From Pelobacter seleniigenes DSM 18267 (GTDB lineage: Bacteria; Desulfobacterota; Desulfuromonadia; Desulfuromonadales; Geopsychrobacteraceae): 64,000 nucleotides of DNA. The position numbers and the translations under genes are program-made. Position 1 is the first letter of the stretch. Each line of letters begins with the position of its first letter. Shown here one piece after another: positions 34,064 to 42,872 of this stretch. The DNA lies in NCBI RefSeq assembly GCF_000711225.1, contig NZ_JOMG01000002.1, positions 2,802,501-2,866,500 of the forward strand. Direction: 5' to 3'. Below the pieces are notes generated by a model that saw nothing but the letters and a program-made list of their open reading frames with translations, was not told where the DNA came from and made no database searches.

Positions 34064-34175
34064 CATCAACAATTTGTTGTGGCAGGCGAGTTGTTGATCT
34101 ACACCAAATCTCTTCGAGAAACCTCTCAAACATTGTGCCCCGTGACACCCCTCCTGATCACGGGGCTTTTTTTTT
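34064..34175 (+). ncRNA. Candidate Fur-controlled small RNA, about 112 nt
   Basis: Between the Fur-box promoter and a textbook terminator lies a short unit without a plausible protein gene. A 5' stem pairs ATCAACAA (34065-34072) with TTGTTGAT (34091-34098). A mostly single-stranded middle follows, with a small TCTC-TTC-GAGA hairpin and CAAACATTG. The terminator pairs GCCCCGTGA (34137-34145) with TCACGGGGC (34158-34166) and ends in nine T. This layout (iron promoter, 5' stem, open seed region, U-rich end) is that of RyhB-type iron-stress small RNAs. No sequence match to RyhB itself is claimed; the start is estimated from the -10. Confidence 0.66.
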
Positions 34176-34263
34176 CTTGGCGTTTACGATATGGTACGGC
34201 ATCATTTAAGGTAATTTTTATTCAGCCTTTATTTGATAGGCCGGGTTTAGCTGTTACCAGCTA

Positions 34264-34438
34264 GTTTTCATCCGGAAACGGCCCTTTTCCGCTGTGGCGG
34301 TGGCAATCTGCGGGTTTTTTGTGCGGCGTAAAGGACTACGCCTCCGCGCAACCCCTTGATTTCCTTGCCATAACGAAAAATTGCTCGTTTCCAATTTGAA
34401 AACTTAGCCGTTGCCCTTCGGAGTTTCCGGATGGCAAC
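34264..34438. repeat. MITE-like element family A, copy 3, with 6-bp target duplication
   Basis: A 175-bp copy nearly identical to copies 2 and 4. CAGCTA flanks it on both sides (34258-34263 and 34439-34444; up to ACCAGCTA if the last element bases are counted). It lies between the small-RNA unit and the malic enzyme gene, about 230 bp before the start codon. Confidence 0.87.
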
Positions 34439-34664
34439 CAGCTAAACACCAAATGATTGCAGGCCATCTATGCCTTCAGTCCGGCGGGCGGTTATTTGTT
34501 TTTTGTGCGGGCGCTATCCTTCCCCAACCAGAACATGATGGTGATTGATATCGTTCCGTTCTTTTATTGTGTGTTTCAATTTAGCGAGAGTAGCGTGCAG
34601 GCCGGCCGATCATGACCGGTTCTGCTGAGATCCCACCCTTTTACTAATGCCTGAGGTGATTATT

Positions 34665-36311
34665 ATGATTGAAAAAGTTGAGAACAGTCTTCCGACAGGA
34701 ACAGCCCTGTTGCAGGATCCGCTGTTGAACAAAGGAACTGCTTTTTCCGCTGAAGAACGAGAAACTCTGGGACTTAAAGGGCTCCTTCCGCCCAAGATTT
34801 TCACGATGGAAGAGCAGGTTGCCCGGGTTTTGGAAAACTATCGTCAGAAGAAGACCGATCTGGAACGTTATATTCACCTCGCCAGCTTGCAGGATCGCAA
34901 TGAGACCTTGTTTTATCGGGTTTTGATGGACAACCTGGATGAAATGATGCCGATCGTTTACACCCCGGTGGTCGGCCAGGCCTGTCAGCAGTTCGGCCAC
35001 ATTTTCCGGCGTCCGCGGGGCCTTTACATCAGCTACAAAGAGCGCGGCAATATCGCCGAGATTCTGAAAAACTGGCCTCGTAAAGATGTTCGAGTGATCG
35101 TCGTGACCGATGGCGAGCGGATTCTCGGCTTGGGCGATCAGGGTGCCGGCGGCATGGGTATCCCGGTGGGCAAGCTATCTTTGTATACCGCCTGCGCTGG
35201 TATTTCCCCGGCCCAGTGTCTGCCGGTCATGCTGGATGTCGGCACCGAAAACGAAGGCTATCTGGGCGATCCCCTTTACCTGGGGATTCGTCAGCATCGG
35301 GTCCGCGGTCAGGAGTTTGACGATTTCGTTGCTGAATTCATGAACGCTGCCAAGGAAATCTGGCCGGATGTGCTCATTCAGTTCGAAGATTTCGCCAACA
35401 GCAACGCATTCCGGCTGCTGGAAAATTGGCGTGACAAAATCTGCTCCTTCAATGACGACATGCAGGGAACCGCAGCAGTGAGTCTGGCCGGGTTGTTCTC
35501 GGCATTGCGGGTGACCAAAAAATCCCTGGGCGAGCAAAAAATTCTCTTCCTTGGGGCCGGGGAAGCCGGGATCGGCATCGCCGACCTGATTGTTTCCGCC
35601 ATGGTTGATGAGGGTGATACCCTGGAAGAAGCGCGGGCCAAATGTTGGTTCGTTGATTCCAAGGGCCTGGTTGTCAAAAGCCGGGATAATCTGGTTGAGC
35701 ATAAGCTGCGTTTCGCTCATGATTATCCGTTTGAACCGGACTTTTTGAGCGCCGTCAAATCTCTCAAGCCCACCGCCATTATCGGTGTTTCGACGATTCC
35801 CAAAACCTTTAATCAGGAAGTCATCCAGACCATGGCCGAGCTGAATGAGCGGCCGATTATTTTTGCTCTCTCCAATCCGACCTCAAAGTCCGAGTGTTCT
35901 GCGGAAGAGGCTTATACCTGGTCTGACGGCCGCGCCATTTTTGCCAGCGGCAGCCCGTTCCCGCCTTGTGTCTTCAAGGGGCAAACCTATGTCCCGGGCC
36001 AGGGGAACAACGCCTATGTCTTTCCGGGGATCGGCCTGGGCGCGGTCGCCTGCAAGGCGAAAACAGTGACCGACCGGATGTTCTCCCAGGCAGCCCGGGC
36101 TTTGGCCGACCAGGTCCTGGAAAGCGATCTGGAGATGGGACGGATGTATCCGGCCCTGAGCCGGATTCGCGAGGTGTCTGCCTATATCGGTGCCGCAGTG
36201 GCCGAAGTGGCCTTCAATGACGGCGTGGCTGGCATTGAAAAGCCTGCCAATGTTCTGGAATTTGTCCGTTCGCAGCAATGGGCGCCAGAGTATCGGAACT
36301 ATGTAAAATAA
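34665..36311 (+). CDS. NAD-dependent malic enzyme
   Basis: A 548-aa large-type malic enzyme. Family landmarks are the Tyr in MPIVYTPVVGQACQQ, RGLYIS, VTDGERILGLGDQGAGGMGIPVGKL, metal-binding ED in QFEDFAN, FNDDMQGTAAV and NAD site FLGAGEAGIGIA. It decarboxylates malate to pyruvate, NAD-linked by similarity to the E. coli SfcA/MaeA type. The ATG at 34665 lies 7 bp after GAGGTG; an in-frame ATG at 34647 has no ribosome-binding site. It is monocistronic, with a shared terminator against the convergent kinase gene. Confidence 0.94.
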   Translation: MIEKVENSLPTGTALLQDPLLNKGTAFSAEERETLGLKGLLPPKIFTMEEQVARVLENYRQKKTDLERYIHLASLQDRNETLFYRVLMDNLDEMMPIVYTPVVGQACQQFGHIFRRPRGLYISYKERGNIAEILKNWPRKDVRVIVVTDGERILGLGDQGAGGMGIPVGKLSLYTACAGISPAQCLPVMLDVGTENEGYLGDPLYLGIRQHRVRGQEFDDFVAEFMNAAKEIWPDVLIQFEDFANSNAFRLLENWRDKICSFNDDMQGTAAVSLAGLFSALRVTKKSLGEQKILFLGAGEAGIGIADLIVSAMVDEGDTLEEARAKCWFVDSKGLVVKSRDNLVEHKLRFAHDYPFEPDFLSAVKSLKPTAIIGVSTIPKTFNQEVIQTMAELNERPIIFALSNPTSKSECSAEEAYTWSDGRAIFASGSPFPPCVFKGQTYVPGQGNNAYVFPGIGLGAVACKAKTVTDRMFSQAARALADQVLESDLEMGRMYPALSRIREVSAYIGAAVAEVAFNDGVAGIEKPANVLEFVRSQQWAPEYRNYVK

Positions 36312-36330
36312 TGACCAGCGCTTGCTGATT

Positions 36331-36371
36331 AAAAAAGCCGCGGTCAGCCTTCCAGCTGCCGCGGCTTTTTT
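36331..36371. terminator. Bidirectional terminator
   Basis: AAAAAA, GCCGCGG (36337-36343), a 15-base loop, CCGCGGC (36359-36365) and TTTTTT form a symmetric hairpin between the convergent malic enzyme and hybrid kinase genes. Confidence 0.88.
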
Positions 36372-38535
36372 ATTCGTGGACGGCCAGGGCGGTGCGGATT
36401 TTACGACCGAGTTCCTGACCGGAAAAAGGTTTCTGGATAAAATTGATCCCCGGTTCAAGCACCCCGTGATGGGCAATTGCATTGGCGGTGTAGCCCGACA
36501 TATACAAGACTTTCAGCTGCGGGCAGATGTCCAGCAGTTGCTGCGCCAGGTCACGGCCATTCAACTCCGGCATGATGATGTCAGTCATGAGTAAGGCGAT
36601 GGAATCTTTGTACTGTCGAGCCAATTGCCGAGCTTGTTCCGCGGTCGCTGCGGTGAGAACGCGGTAATCCATCGCTTCAAGTTGGATGCGGAGCAGGTTC
36701 AGGATCTCGCTTTCATCTTCGACAACCAAAATGGTTTCCCCTCCTGGTGATGCAACGGGGTTCTCCGTTTGCCGGGCGGGGTGGCTTAGCTCTGCTCGCT
36801 GGCGGGGCAGATAAATCCGGAACGTGCTCCCTCGGCCAACCTCACTGCAGACATGAATAAATCCCCGATTCTGCCGAACGATCCCGTAAACAGTCGCCAA
36901 GCCCAGGCCGGTGCCGCCAGTCTTGTTTTTGGTGGTAAAGAACGGCTCGAAAATTTTATTCCTGGTGGCATGATCCATGCCGCTGCCATCATCACTAACC
37001 GAGAGGACGACAAAATCGCCGGGGGAAAAGTCGATATGGTGGCGGCAATAGTCATCGTCGATGCTGACCGTGGTTGTTTCAATGGTCAGCTGACCGGCTC
37101 CTGAAATGGCGTCGCGGGCGTTGATGCAGAGGTTGATCAGGATCTGATCGAGTTGGGTCGGGTCTATCTTGACCGGCCAGAGTTGCCCGCCCGGGTTCCA
37201 TATCAGCTCGATATTTTCTCCGATCAGCCGTTGCAGCATGCTCAGCATGTTCTGGAGGGATCTGTTCAGATCGAGGATTTGCGGAGCAACTGTCTGGCGG
37301 CGGGCGAAACCGAGCAGCTGGCGAGTCATCTCCGTTGAGCGGGTCGCGGCAGCGCTGATCTGTTGCAACTGCTGGTAAAGCGGGTCCTGAGGAGAGAGCT
37401 GACGCAGGGCCAGTTCGGTATGGCCGAGGATAACGCTGAGCATATTATTGAAATCATGGGCAATGCCGCCGGCCAGCTGGCCGATGGATTCGATCTTGAG
37501 TGATTGGCGCAGCTGTTCTTCAATATTGCGTTGCTCGGTCAGGTCCAGGCCATAAATCCAGTTCTGCATTCCAATGGGCTGGAAACCCCATAAAATGGTC
37601 TTTTTCGAACCGTCCTTGCAGGTAACCTGGGTTTCCATGGGTTCGAAATCGGCTTTGGTATCATGGGCTTTCTGCACCCTTTGTGACCACTCTTTAGACA
37701 CCTGTCGCCGGTATTCGGGGTCTGGATAGGCCTGGTTCCACCACTGCCGGGCCGACTTCACATCTTCCTGGGAATAGCCGAACAGGCGGGTGAAGGTCGG
37801 ATTGACATATTCCGCTTCTTCATCAATTCCTTTCAGCATGTAGATGGCCAGCGGTGAGGTATCGGCCAGAGCCTTGAACTTTGCCTCGCTGGCTTTAAGG
37901 GCCTCTTCGGCCTGTTTGAGGCCGGTAATGTCACGGCCGACTCCAACGATGGCCTCGACATGACCGGTAGAGTCAATTATGGAACGGTCTGACCAGGCCA
38001 GCCAGCGCCAGCCCTGGGCTGTCAACGCCCGCTGTTCAAGATAGGCCTGGTAGGGCTCCTGCCAAAGGGCGGCCATTTTCCGGGCGGTATCTTCCCGATC
38101 ATCTTCATGAACAAGGGGCATGAATGTTTGCCCGAGCAACTGCTGTTCGGTTTTTCCAAACAGTTTGCAATAAGTTGGGCTGACATAGAGAAACCTGCCT
38201 TCGGGATCAACCTTGACAACCAGGTCATTCTGATTTTCCACCAGCAACCGATAGCGCTCCTCATTGGCTGCGGAGGCCTGCTGGTGCTTGCGGGCGATCG
38301 CCAGGCTCCTCCTGACCAGAACAAAGATGAGCAGCGAACTGAGGCTGACAAAGGCGGTCCCTTTCAGGGACTGGAGGTGGGTAATGACGTCGGGCTCTTG
38401 GGAAAACAGCAGAAGAATACGATCCCCGGCCAAAATCCAGAATATTGAAAAGCCAAAATAGATCAGGGCAATAAGCGCAGCCGAGCTGAACGGCGATGGC
38501 GGAGTCGAGCTACGATTGCTTGTCATGAATAGCAT
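36370..38535 (-). CDS. Membrane-bound PAS-PAS histidine kinase with receiver
   Basis: A 721-aa hybrid kinase. Two N-terminal membrane helices (about 19-38 and 58-75) enclose a short periplasmic loop. Two PAS domains (about 95-210 and 220-335, the first with [11 protein letters not shown]) precede a His in [11 protein letters not shown], an HATPase domain with [34 protein letters not shown], and a C-terminal receiver with LVVEDESE, Asp in [13 protein letters not shown] and Lys in IQKPFS. The core closely resembles the kinase at 8841-10559. No partner regulator is adjacent. ATG 38535 is used; ATG 38526 is an alternative. Its ligand is unknown. Confidence 0.92.
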   Translation of the reverse strand: MLFMTSNRSSTPPSPFSSAALIALIYFGFSIFWILAGDRILLLFSQEPDVITHLQSLKGTAFVSLSSLLIFVLVRRSLAIARKHQQASAANEERYRLLVENQNDLVVKVDPEGRFLYVSPTYCKLFGKTEQQLLGQTFMPLVHEDDREDTARKMAALWQEPYQAYLEQRALTAQGWRWLAWSDRSIIDSTGHVEAIVGVGRDITGLKQAEEALKASEAKFKALADTSPLAIYMLKGIDEEAEYVNPTFTRLFGYSQEDVKSARQWWNQAYPDPEYRRQVSKEWSQRVQKAHDTKADFEPMETQVTCKDGSKKTILWGFQPIGMQNWIYGLDLTEQRNIEEQLRQSLKIESIGQLAGGIAHDFNNMLSVILGHTELALRQLSPQDPLYQQLQQISAAATRSTEMTRQLLGFARRQTVAPQILDLNRSLQNMLSMLQRLIGENIELIWNPGGQLWPVKIDPTQLDQILINLCINARDAISGAGQLTIETTTVSIDDDYCRHHIDFSPGDFVVLSVSDDGSGMDHATRNKIFEPFFTTKNKTGGTGLGLATVYGIVRQNRGFIHVCSEVGRGSTFRIYLPRQRAELSHPARQTENPVASPGGETILVVEDESEILNLLRIQLEAMDYRVLTAATAEQARQLARQYKDSIALLMTDIIMPELNGRDLAQQLLDICPQLKVLYMSGYTANAIAHHGVLEPGINFIQKPFSGQELGRKIRTALAVHE

Positions 38536-38771
38536 CTCATTGCGGAAGATGGTAGTAGCGTTGCTCCAGGCTCAAACAAAGAAGAGAAATTCTAATTGTT
38601 TGTTAACGTCCGGTTAGTTCAATCGACTTTTTGAATCGGCTGGACGATCGCCGCTGCAAGATAACCTGCATGCACTAACACGGCGAAACAATATGGGTAA
38701 TTTAGCAGAGATTGGGAAAATAACAAGAAAGAATCCGGCAACCGGGAAGCTGTTGGGCGCTCGGAAGGAGT

Positions 38772-38802
38772 CCCGGTGGCCGCTGTTGGTCGGGCCACCG
38801 GG
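38772..38802 (-). terminator. Stem-loop after the monooxygenase-like gene
   Basis: CCCGGTGGCC (38772-38781) and GGCCACCGGG (38793-38802) form a perfect 10-bp stem 7 bp past the stop, without a T-tract. The remainder of the 273-bp gap up to 38535 shows nothing recognisable. Confidence 0.55.
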
Positions 38803-38808
38803 GGAGGG

Positions 38809-39132
38809 TTAATCGGTCAGTTTTTTATAGATATAGTGATAATGCTGTCCATCAAACAGGTCTTCCAGGGCTCGTGAAGCCTCGACCGCTTCGTCACGGA
38901 CAGTTGATGAGAGGGCGTCCTCAATCGCTTCCCGGCTTGGATAGTCGATCTGCTGGACCAGGACGACTCCTGGCGCGGCGGGATCTTTTGCTTCGGTGCG
39001 GAACAGGCGGACATCCAACACATGGGGCATGCGTTTCCAGATCGGCAACAGGCGCTGTTCAATAACGGCAAAAAATTCCTCTTCTTTGCCCGGCCGAATC
39101 CGGCCTTCAAAAATTGCGCTACGTGTGTACAT
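38809..39132 (-). CDS. Small dimeric alpha/beta-barrel protein (ABM/EthD-like)
   Basis: A 107-aa protein with the beta-alpha-beta-beta-alpha-beta pattern of dimeric ferredoxin-like barrels: IFEGRIRPGKEEEFFAVIEQRLLPIW, strand LDVRLFRT, strand VVLVQQIDY, helix SREAIEDAL, and a final strand HYHYIYKKL. This fold includes antibiotic-biosynthesis-type monooxygenases and stress-induced Dabb proteins. ATG 39132 has AGAGG upstream. It is 22 bp downstream of the hydroxyacid dehydrogenase gene and likely cotranscribed. The activity cannot be deduced. Confidence 0.7.
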   Translation of the reverse strand: MYTRSAIFEGRIRPGKEEEFFAVIEQRLLPIWKRMPHVLDVRLFRTEAKDPAAPGVVLVQQIDYPSREAIEDALSSTVRDEAVEASRALEDLFDGQHYHYIYKKLTD

Positions 39133-39154
39133 GGCCTCTTCCCTTGGTCCTTGT

Positions 39155-40057
39155 TTATTCGGTCGGCTCGTCGGCCGGGCCGTTGAAGAATTTCATCAGC
39201 GCGGCGTTGTCGTTGTCGCCTTTGCCGGCGGCAACAAACAGGCGGTGGATTTCCGTGGTCAGGCTGGTCAGCGGCATGGCAACGCGGTTTTTGGCGGCGA
39301 ACGACTGCACGGCTTCCATGTCCTTGAGCATATTGGCCAGGCTTCCGGTCGGCGAATAATCATGGCGACCCATTTTGGCCATGAATTCCTGCAGCAGACT
39401 GGAATCCGCCCGCCCTCCGGCCAGGGCGGCAGGGATCATCGAAACGTCAACACCGCCTTTCAAGGCCAGTTGGGTGGCTTCCGCAATGGCTTGAAAACCG
39501 ATGGCGCAGAGCACCTGGTTGACCAGTTTGGTCGCCTGTCCGGCACCTGAAGGGCCCATCAACGTGAAGTTGCCGCAGAGATGCTGCATGACCGTCCGCG
39601 CTTTTTCAAAGTCCTCTTGCCGGCCACCGGCCATGACCGCCAGCTTGCCGAGCAGGGCCTTTGGGGCGCCGCCGGAGAGGGGGCAATCGACCCAGGGCAT
39701 GGCGTATTCGGACAGCAGCCTGGCGGCCATCTCTTTGGTCGATTCCGGATCGATGGATGACATGTCGATAAGCAGTTTATCGGCGCTGGCCGCAGTGGCG
39801 ACACCCGCTGTGCCAAAGACCGCGCTGTTGACGATGGCGGCATTATTCAGCGACAGGATAATGAACTCGGCCTGCCCGGCGGCGTCAGCGGGGGAGGTGG
39901 CGGCAACGGCCCCGCGCGTGACCATGGCTTGTACCTTGTGGGGATCAAGATCGAAAACGCTGACCCGCAGCCCGCATTCAAGCAGCCGGGTCGTGATGGC
40001 TGTGCCCATGATTCCGACACCGATCACACTGACACGTGGAGATGATTTCTGGCTCAT
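39155..40057 (-). CDS. 3-hydroxyisobutyrate / tartronate-semialdehyde reductase-family dehydrogenase
   Basis: A 300-aa beta-hydroxyacid dehydrogenase. The NAD(P) motif is VGIMG in VSVIGVGIMGTAI, substrate motif DCPLSGGAPKA, and catalytic Lys in GAGQATKLVNQV. The family includes tartronate-semialdehyde reductase (GarR), 3-hydroxyisobutyrate dehydrogenase and sulfolactaldehyde reductase; the substrate cannot be fixed by eye. ATG 40057 follows GGAGGAACCAA. It is transcribed away from the D-2-hydroxyacid dehydrogenase gene, whose promoter region carries the LacI-type operator, so it may share the control. Confidence 0.88.
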   Translation of the reverse strand: MSQKSSPRVSVIGVGIMGTAITTRLLECGLRVSVFDLDPHKVQAMVTRGAVAATSPADAAGQAEFIILSLNNAAIVNSAVFGTAGVATAASADKLLIDMSSIDPESTKEMAARLLSEYAMPWVDCPLSGGAPKALLGKLAVMAGGRQEDFEKARTVMQHLCGNFTLMGPSGAGQATKLVNQVLCAIGFQAIAEATQLALKGGVDVSMIPAALAGGRADSSLLQEFMAKMGRHDYSPTGSLANMLKDMEAVQSFAAKNRVAMPLTSLTTEIHRLFVAAGKGDNDNAALMKFFNGPADEPTE

Positions 40058-40208
40058 TGGTTCCTCCGGTTCTGATGTGTTGAGTCAATAATGACACTAT
40101 TCGAGTCTAACAGTTTAGCGTGATCAGCCCGTTCTGACAGGCCTGCTGCAACAAAAAAGCTGATCCGCCTCTTCAGTCGTTGTTTTGGTCTGCCGAGGCC
40201 GGCAACTA

Positions 40209-40242
40209 TTGACTTGCATTTCAATATGTTATCGATAACAAT
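40209..40242 (+). promoter_or_regulatory. Promoter and LacI-type operator in a divergent intergenic region
   Basis: TGTTATCGATAACA (40227-40240) is a perfect 14-bp palindrome inside the promoter of the D-2-hydroxyacid dehydrogenase gene; TTGACT (40209-40214) is a likely -35. A related site, ATTATCGATAACAT, lies at 42625. Both resemble the central-CG palindromes of LacI/GntR-type regulators, and a LacI-family gene lies between the two sites. Confidence 0.7.
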
Positions 40243-40311
40243 ACGAATGGGTCTTCCCCTTGTCAAGATTTATCTCAGCGCGTTAATGACTTACAAAATG
40301 GAGGTTTTCCT

Positions 40312-41259
40312 TTGGCTAAGATCGATATTCTACAGATGGGGCCGTACCCCTCCTGGGACATTGAACTGTTGGAAAAATCGTTTCAGCTTCATCCCTATTT
40401 CGAGGCTGATGATAAAGCGGCTTTTATCGCCGAGCGGGCTGACGTTATTCGTGGAATTGCCACCCGGGGCGAACTGGGAGCGAGTCGGGAGCTGATTGAC
40501 GCGCTGCCTCAGCTTGAAGTTATTTCCGTATACGGGGTCGGCTATGACGCTGTCGACCTGGACGCGGCCAGAGCGCGGGGGATTCGAGTGACCAATACCC
40601 CGGATGTGCTGACCAAGGATGTCGCCGATCTCGGTATCGCCATGATGCTGGCCGGTGCTCGTGGGGTGATTGGCGCAGAGCAATGGGTGCGTAGCGGCAA
40701 CTGGGGCAAACAGGGGCTCTATCCTTTGCAGACCCAGGTGTCCGGAAAGCGGGTCGGAATCCTCGGGCTGGGCAGAATCGGTTATGAGGTGGCCAAGCGT
40801 TGTGCCGCTTTCGATATGGAGATTGCCTACTCTGATCTCGGACCCCGGGATTTTGCCAAGGATTGGACCTATATTGAAGATCCGGCTGAACTGGCAGCGC
40901 AAGCCGACTTTTTCTTCGTCACCCTCACCGGCGGGCCGGCGACCCGGCATATTGTCAGTGCGGCGGTGATCAAAGCGGTTGGGCCGCAGGGGATGATCAT
41001 CAACATCTCCCGCGCTTCCAATATTGACGAAGCTGCTTTACTGGATGCTCTGGAAGACCACAGCCTCGGCTTTGCCGCCCTGGATGTGTTCGAAGGGGAG
41101 CCGCAGCTTGATCCAAGATTCCTGGCCCTGGACAATGTTTTACTGCAACCGCATCATGCCAGCGGTACGGTTGAAACCAGGAAAGCCATGGGGAGGTTGG
41201 TTTGTGAAAACCTGGAAGCCCATTTTGCCGGTCGGCCATTGCCGACCCCGGTGATCTGA
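40312..41259 (+). CDS. D-isomer-specific 2-hydroxyacid dehydrogenase (2-ketogluconate/hydroxypyruvate reductase-like)
   Basis: A 315-aa reductase. The NAD(P) motif is GLGRIG in VGILGLGRIGYEVAKR; the catalytic triad is Arg in NISRASNID, Glu in DVFEGEPQ and His in PHHASGTVETR. The family reduces 2-keto acids such as glyoxylate, hydroxypyruvate or 2-ketogluconate (GhrB-like). The start is TTG 40312, fixed by GGAGG eight bases before it. It faces a convergent LacI gene 57 bp downstream and has the operator palindrome in its promoter. Confidence 0.88.
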   Translation: MAKIDILQMGPYPSWDIELLEKSFQLHPYFEADDKAAFIAERADVIRGIATRGELGASRELIDALPQLEVISVYGVGYDAVDLDAARARGIRVTNTPDVLTKDVADLGIAMMLAGARGVIGAEQWVRSGNWGKQGLYPLQTQVSGKRVGILGLGRIGYEVAKRCAAFDMEIAYSDLGPRDFAKDWTYIEDPAELAAQADFFFVTLTGGPATRHIVSAAVIKAVGPQGMIINISRASNIDEAALLDALEDHSLGFAALDVFEGEPQLDPRFLALDNVLLQPHHASGTVETRKAMGRLVCENLEAHFAGRPLPTPVI

Positions 41260-41315
41260 AGCGGCGCAAGCCTGAACTTCCATCGGTTCATCTGCGCGGG
41301 GAGGGGCAGGAGTTG

Positions 41316-42350
41316 TTAACGAGCTCCGGTGCTTTCCCGCTCAATGACCGAATGAGGAATCCGTTCAACCCGGGGGGGCAGGGAGCGGCCCGCGGCTCTT
41401 TCTTCGAGGGCCTGCAGGAGCAGTTTTCCGGCCCGTTGACCGATGGCGTGGCCATTGACCGAAACGGTGGTAATGGACGGCCAGCAGAAGCGGGATATCT
41501 CGAAATTGCCGAATCCGGCGATGGCCAGTCGTTCCGGAACCGGCCAGCCGCGGCGGTGACATTCCATGATCGCGCCAAAGGCCGAAGGGTCCGAAACGCA
41601 GACCACCGCCTCCACCTCCGGCCATTCCTCCACCAGTTTGACCACGGCGGCCCCGCCCTGTTCAATGGAAATCGGCGGGTCGCCAATGGCAACCATATGG
41701 GCTTTGGGCAGGCCCAGGGCCTGGATCGCATGCTCATAGCCGCGGCGGCGTTCAATCCCGCGGAAGTCACCTTTTTCATTCCCGCCGATATAGCCGATAT
41801 TCCGATACCCGGCCAGAACCAGTCTGGCGACCAGATTTTCCATGGTCTCGGCATTGGAAAACCCGACCACATGGTTGATGGGGTTGCTGGGCAAATCCCA
41901 GGTTTCAATGACCGGGATCGAGGTGTTTTGAAGGATTTTACGGGCCTTTGGGGTATGCTCGCCGCCGGTCAGGATCAGTCCTTCAGGTCGGCGCTGGAGC
42001 ATGGTTTCGATCAGTTGCTCTTCGCGTTGCAGACTGTAGCCGGTATACCCCAGCAAGACCTGTTTGCCGGCCGGGTCCAGGGTATCGGTGATTCCAAGCA
42101 GGGTGTCGGAAAAATTGGAGTTGTTGACGGAGGGAATAATCACCGAAACAAAGCCGGTTTTTTGCGATGATAACGCACCGGCGGTCAGGTCCAGGACATA
42201 GCCGAGTTCCTCGACCGCTGCGATGATTCTTTCGTGGGTCTTTTTGGTGACCTGGCCGTTTCCTTTCAGGGCTCTGGAAACGGTCATGGTTGATACCCCC
42301 GCCCGGCGGGCAACATCAGCCATGGTCGGATTGCGTTTAATCGATGCCAC
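41316..42350 (-). CDS. LacI-family transcriptional regulator (GntR/IdnR-like)
   Basis: A 344-aa LacI-type repressor. The headpiece is TMADVARRAGVSTMTVSRALKGNGQVTKKT with hinge helix YVLDLTAGALSSQKTG; the periplasmic-binding-protein-like core follows. It resembles gluconate/idonate repressors in the headpiece and in the core (TGGEHTPKARKILQ, PVIETWDLP). It probably binds TGTTATCGATAACA and responds to a sugar acid. Start ATG 42350 lies 24 bp from a MITE inserted upstream, which moves its original promoter region and operator (42625) about 180 bp further away. Confidence 0.9.
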   Translation of the reverse strand: MASIKRNPTMADVARRAGVSTMTVSRALKGNGQVTKKTHERIIAAVEELGYVLDLTAGALSSQKTGFVSVIIPSVNNSNFSDTLLGITDTLDPAGKQVLLGYTGYSLQREEQLIETMLQRRPEGLILTGGEHTPKARKILQNTSIPVIETWDLPSNPINHVVGFSNAETMENLVARLVLAGYRNIGYIGGNEKGDFRGIERRRGYEHAIQALGLPKAHMVAIGDPPISIEQGGAAVVKLVEEWPEVEAVVCVSDPSAFGAIMECHRRGWPVPERLAIAGFGNFEISRFCWPSITTVSVNGHAIGQRAGKLLLQALEERAAGRSLPPRVERIPHSVIERESTGAR

Positions 42351-42373
42351 AGCGATCCTCTTTCTTCTATTTG

Positions 42374-42549
42374 GTTTTCATCCGGAAACGGCCCTTTTCC
42401 GCTGTGGCGGTGTCAATCTGCGGGTTTTCTTGTGCGGCGTAAAGGACTACGCCTCCGCGCAACCCCTGGATTTCCTTACCACAACGAAAAATTGCTTATT
42501 TCCAATCTGAAAACTTAATGATTGTCATCCGGTGTTTCCGGATGACAAC
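42374..42549. repeat. MITE-like element family A, copy 4, with 6-bp target duplication
   Basis: A 176-bp copy with ends GTTTTCATCCGGAAAC and GTTTCCGGATGACAAC. TATTTG occurs just before (42368-42373) and just after (42550-42555). It sits in the divergent region between the LacI gene and the downstream dehydrogenase. Confidence 0.87.
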
Positions 42550-42872
42550 TATTTGGCCCAGGGGCAAGCTTGGCGAAGGAGTAAGATTAAATTATTCTTG
42601 TATATCTTGGTTGATTGGTCAAGAATTATCGATAACATCACCGGTTCCGTGGACGGGGCAGTGCCGACCTTATTGGCGCTTGGCTGTTGCAGGGCTACAT
42701 GTCGTTGGCCAACTGCCTGTTCGGGACATCAACAGGATATTGAAACATGGCCTGCAGAGCAATCCCCGGTGGTATTTTAACAAGTCGCGCAATGGACTGT
42801 TTCGGCAACCTGTGAGCGCTGCCATCCGGTCAGCTGTGCAGTTTTGAAACCATAGCGAAGGAGATCGAACAT
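42550..42872 (+). promoter_or_regulatory. Regulatory region with second LacI-type operator
   Basis: Contains TTATCGATAA (42626-42635) extended to ATTATCGATAACAT, the second copy of the palindrome found at 40227. It lies about 240 bp from the dehydrogenase start. Near 42780-42815 a faint piece of repeat family B (GGACTGTTTCGGCAACCTG) is present. No gene is seen here. Confidence 0.6.

Noticed and set aside
34049-34264. A 71-codon plus-strand frame starting at TTG
   Set aside because: It starts upstream of the likely transcription start, has no ribosome-binding site and runs through the terminator of the small-RNA unit.
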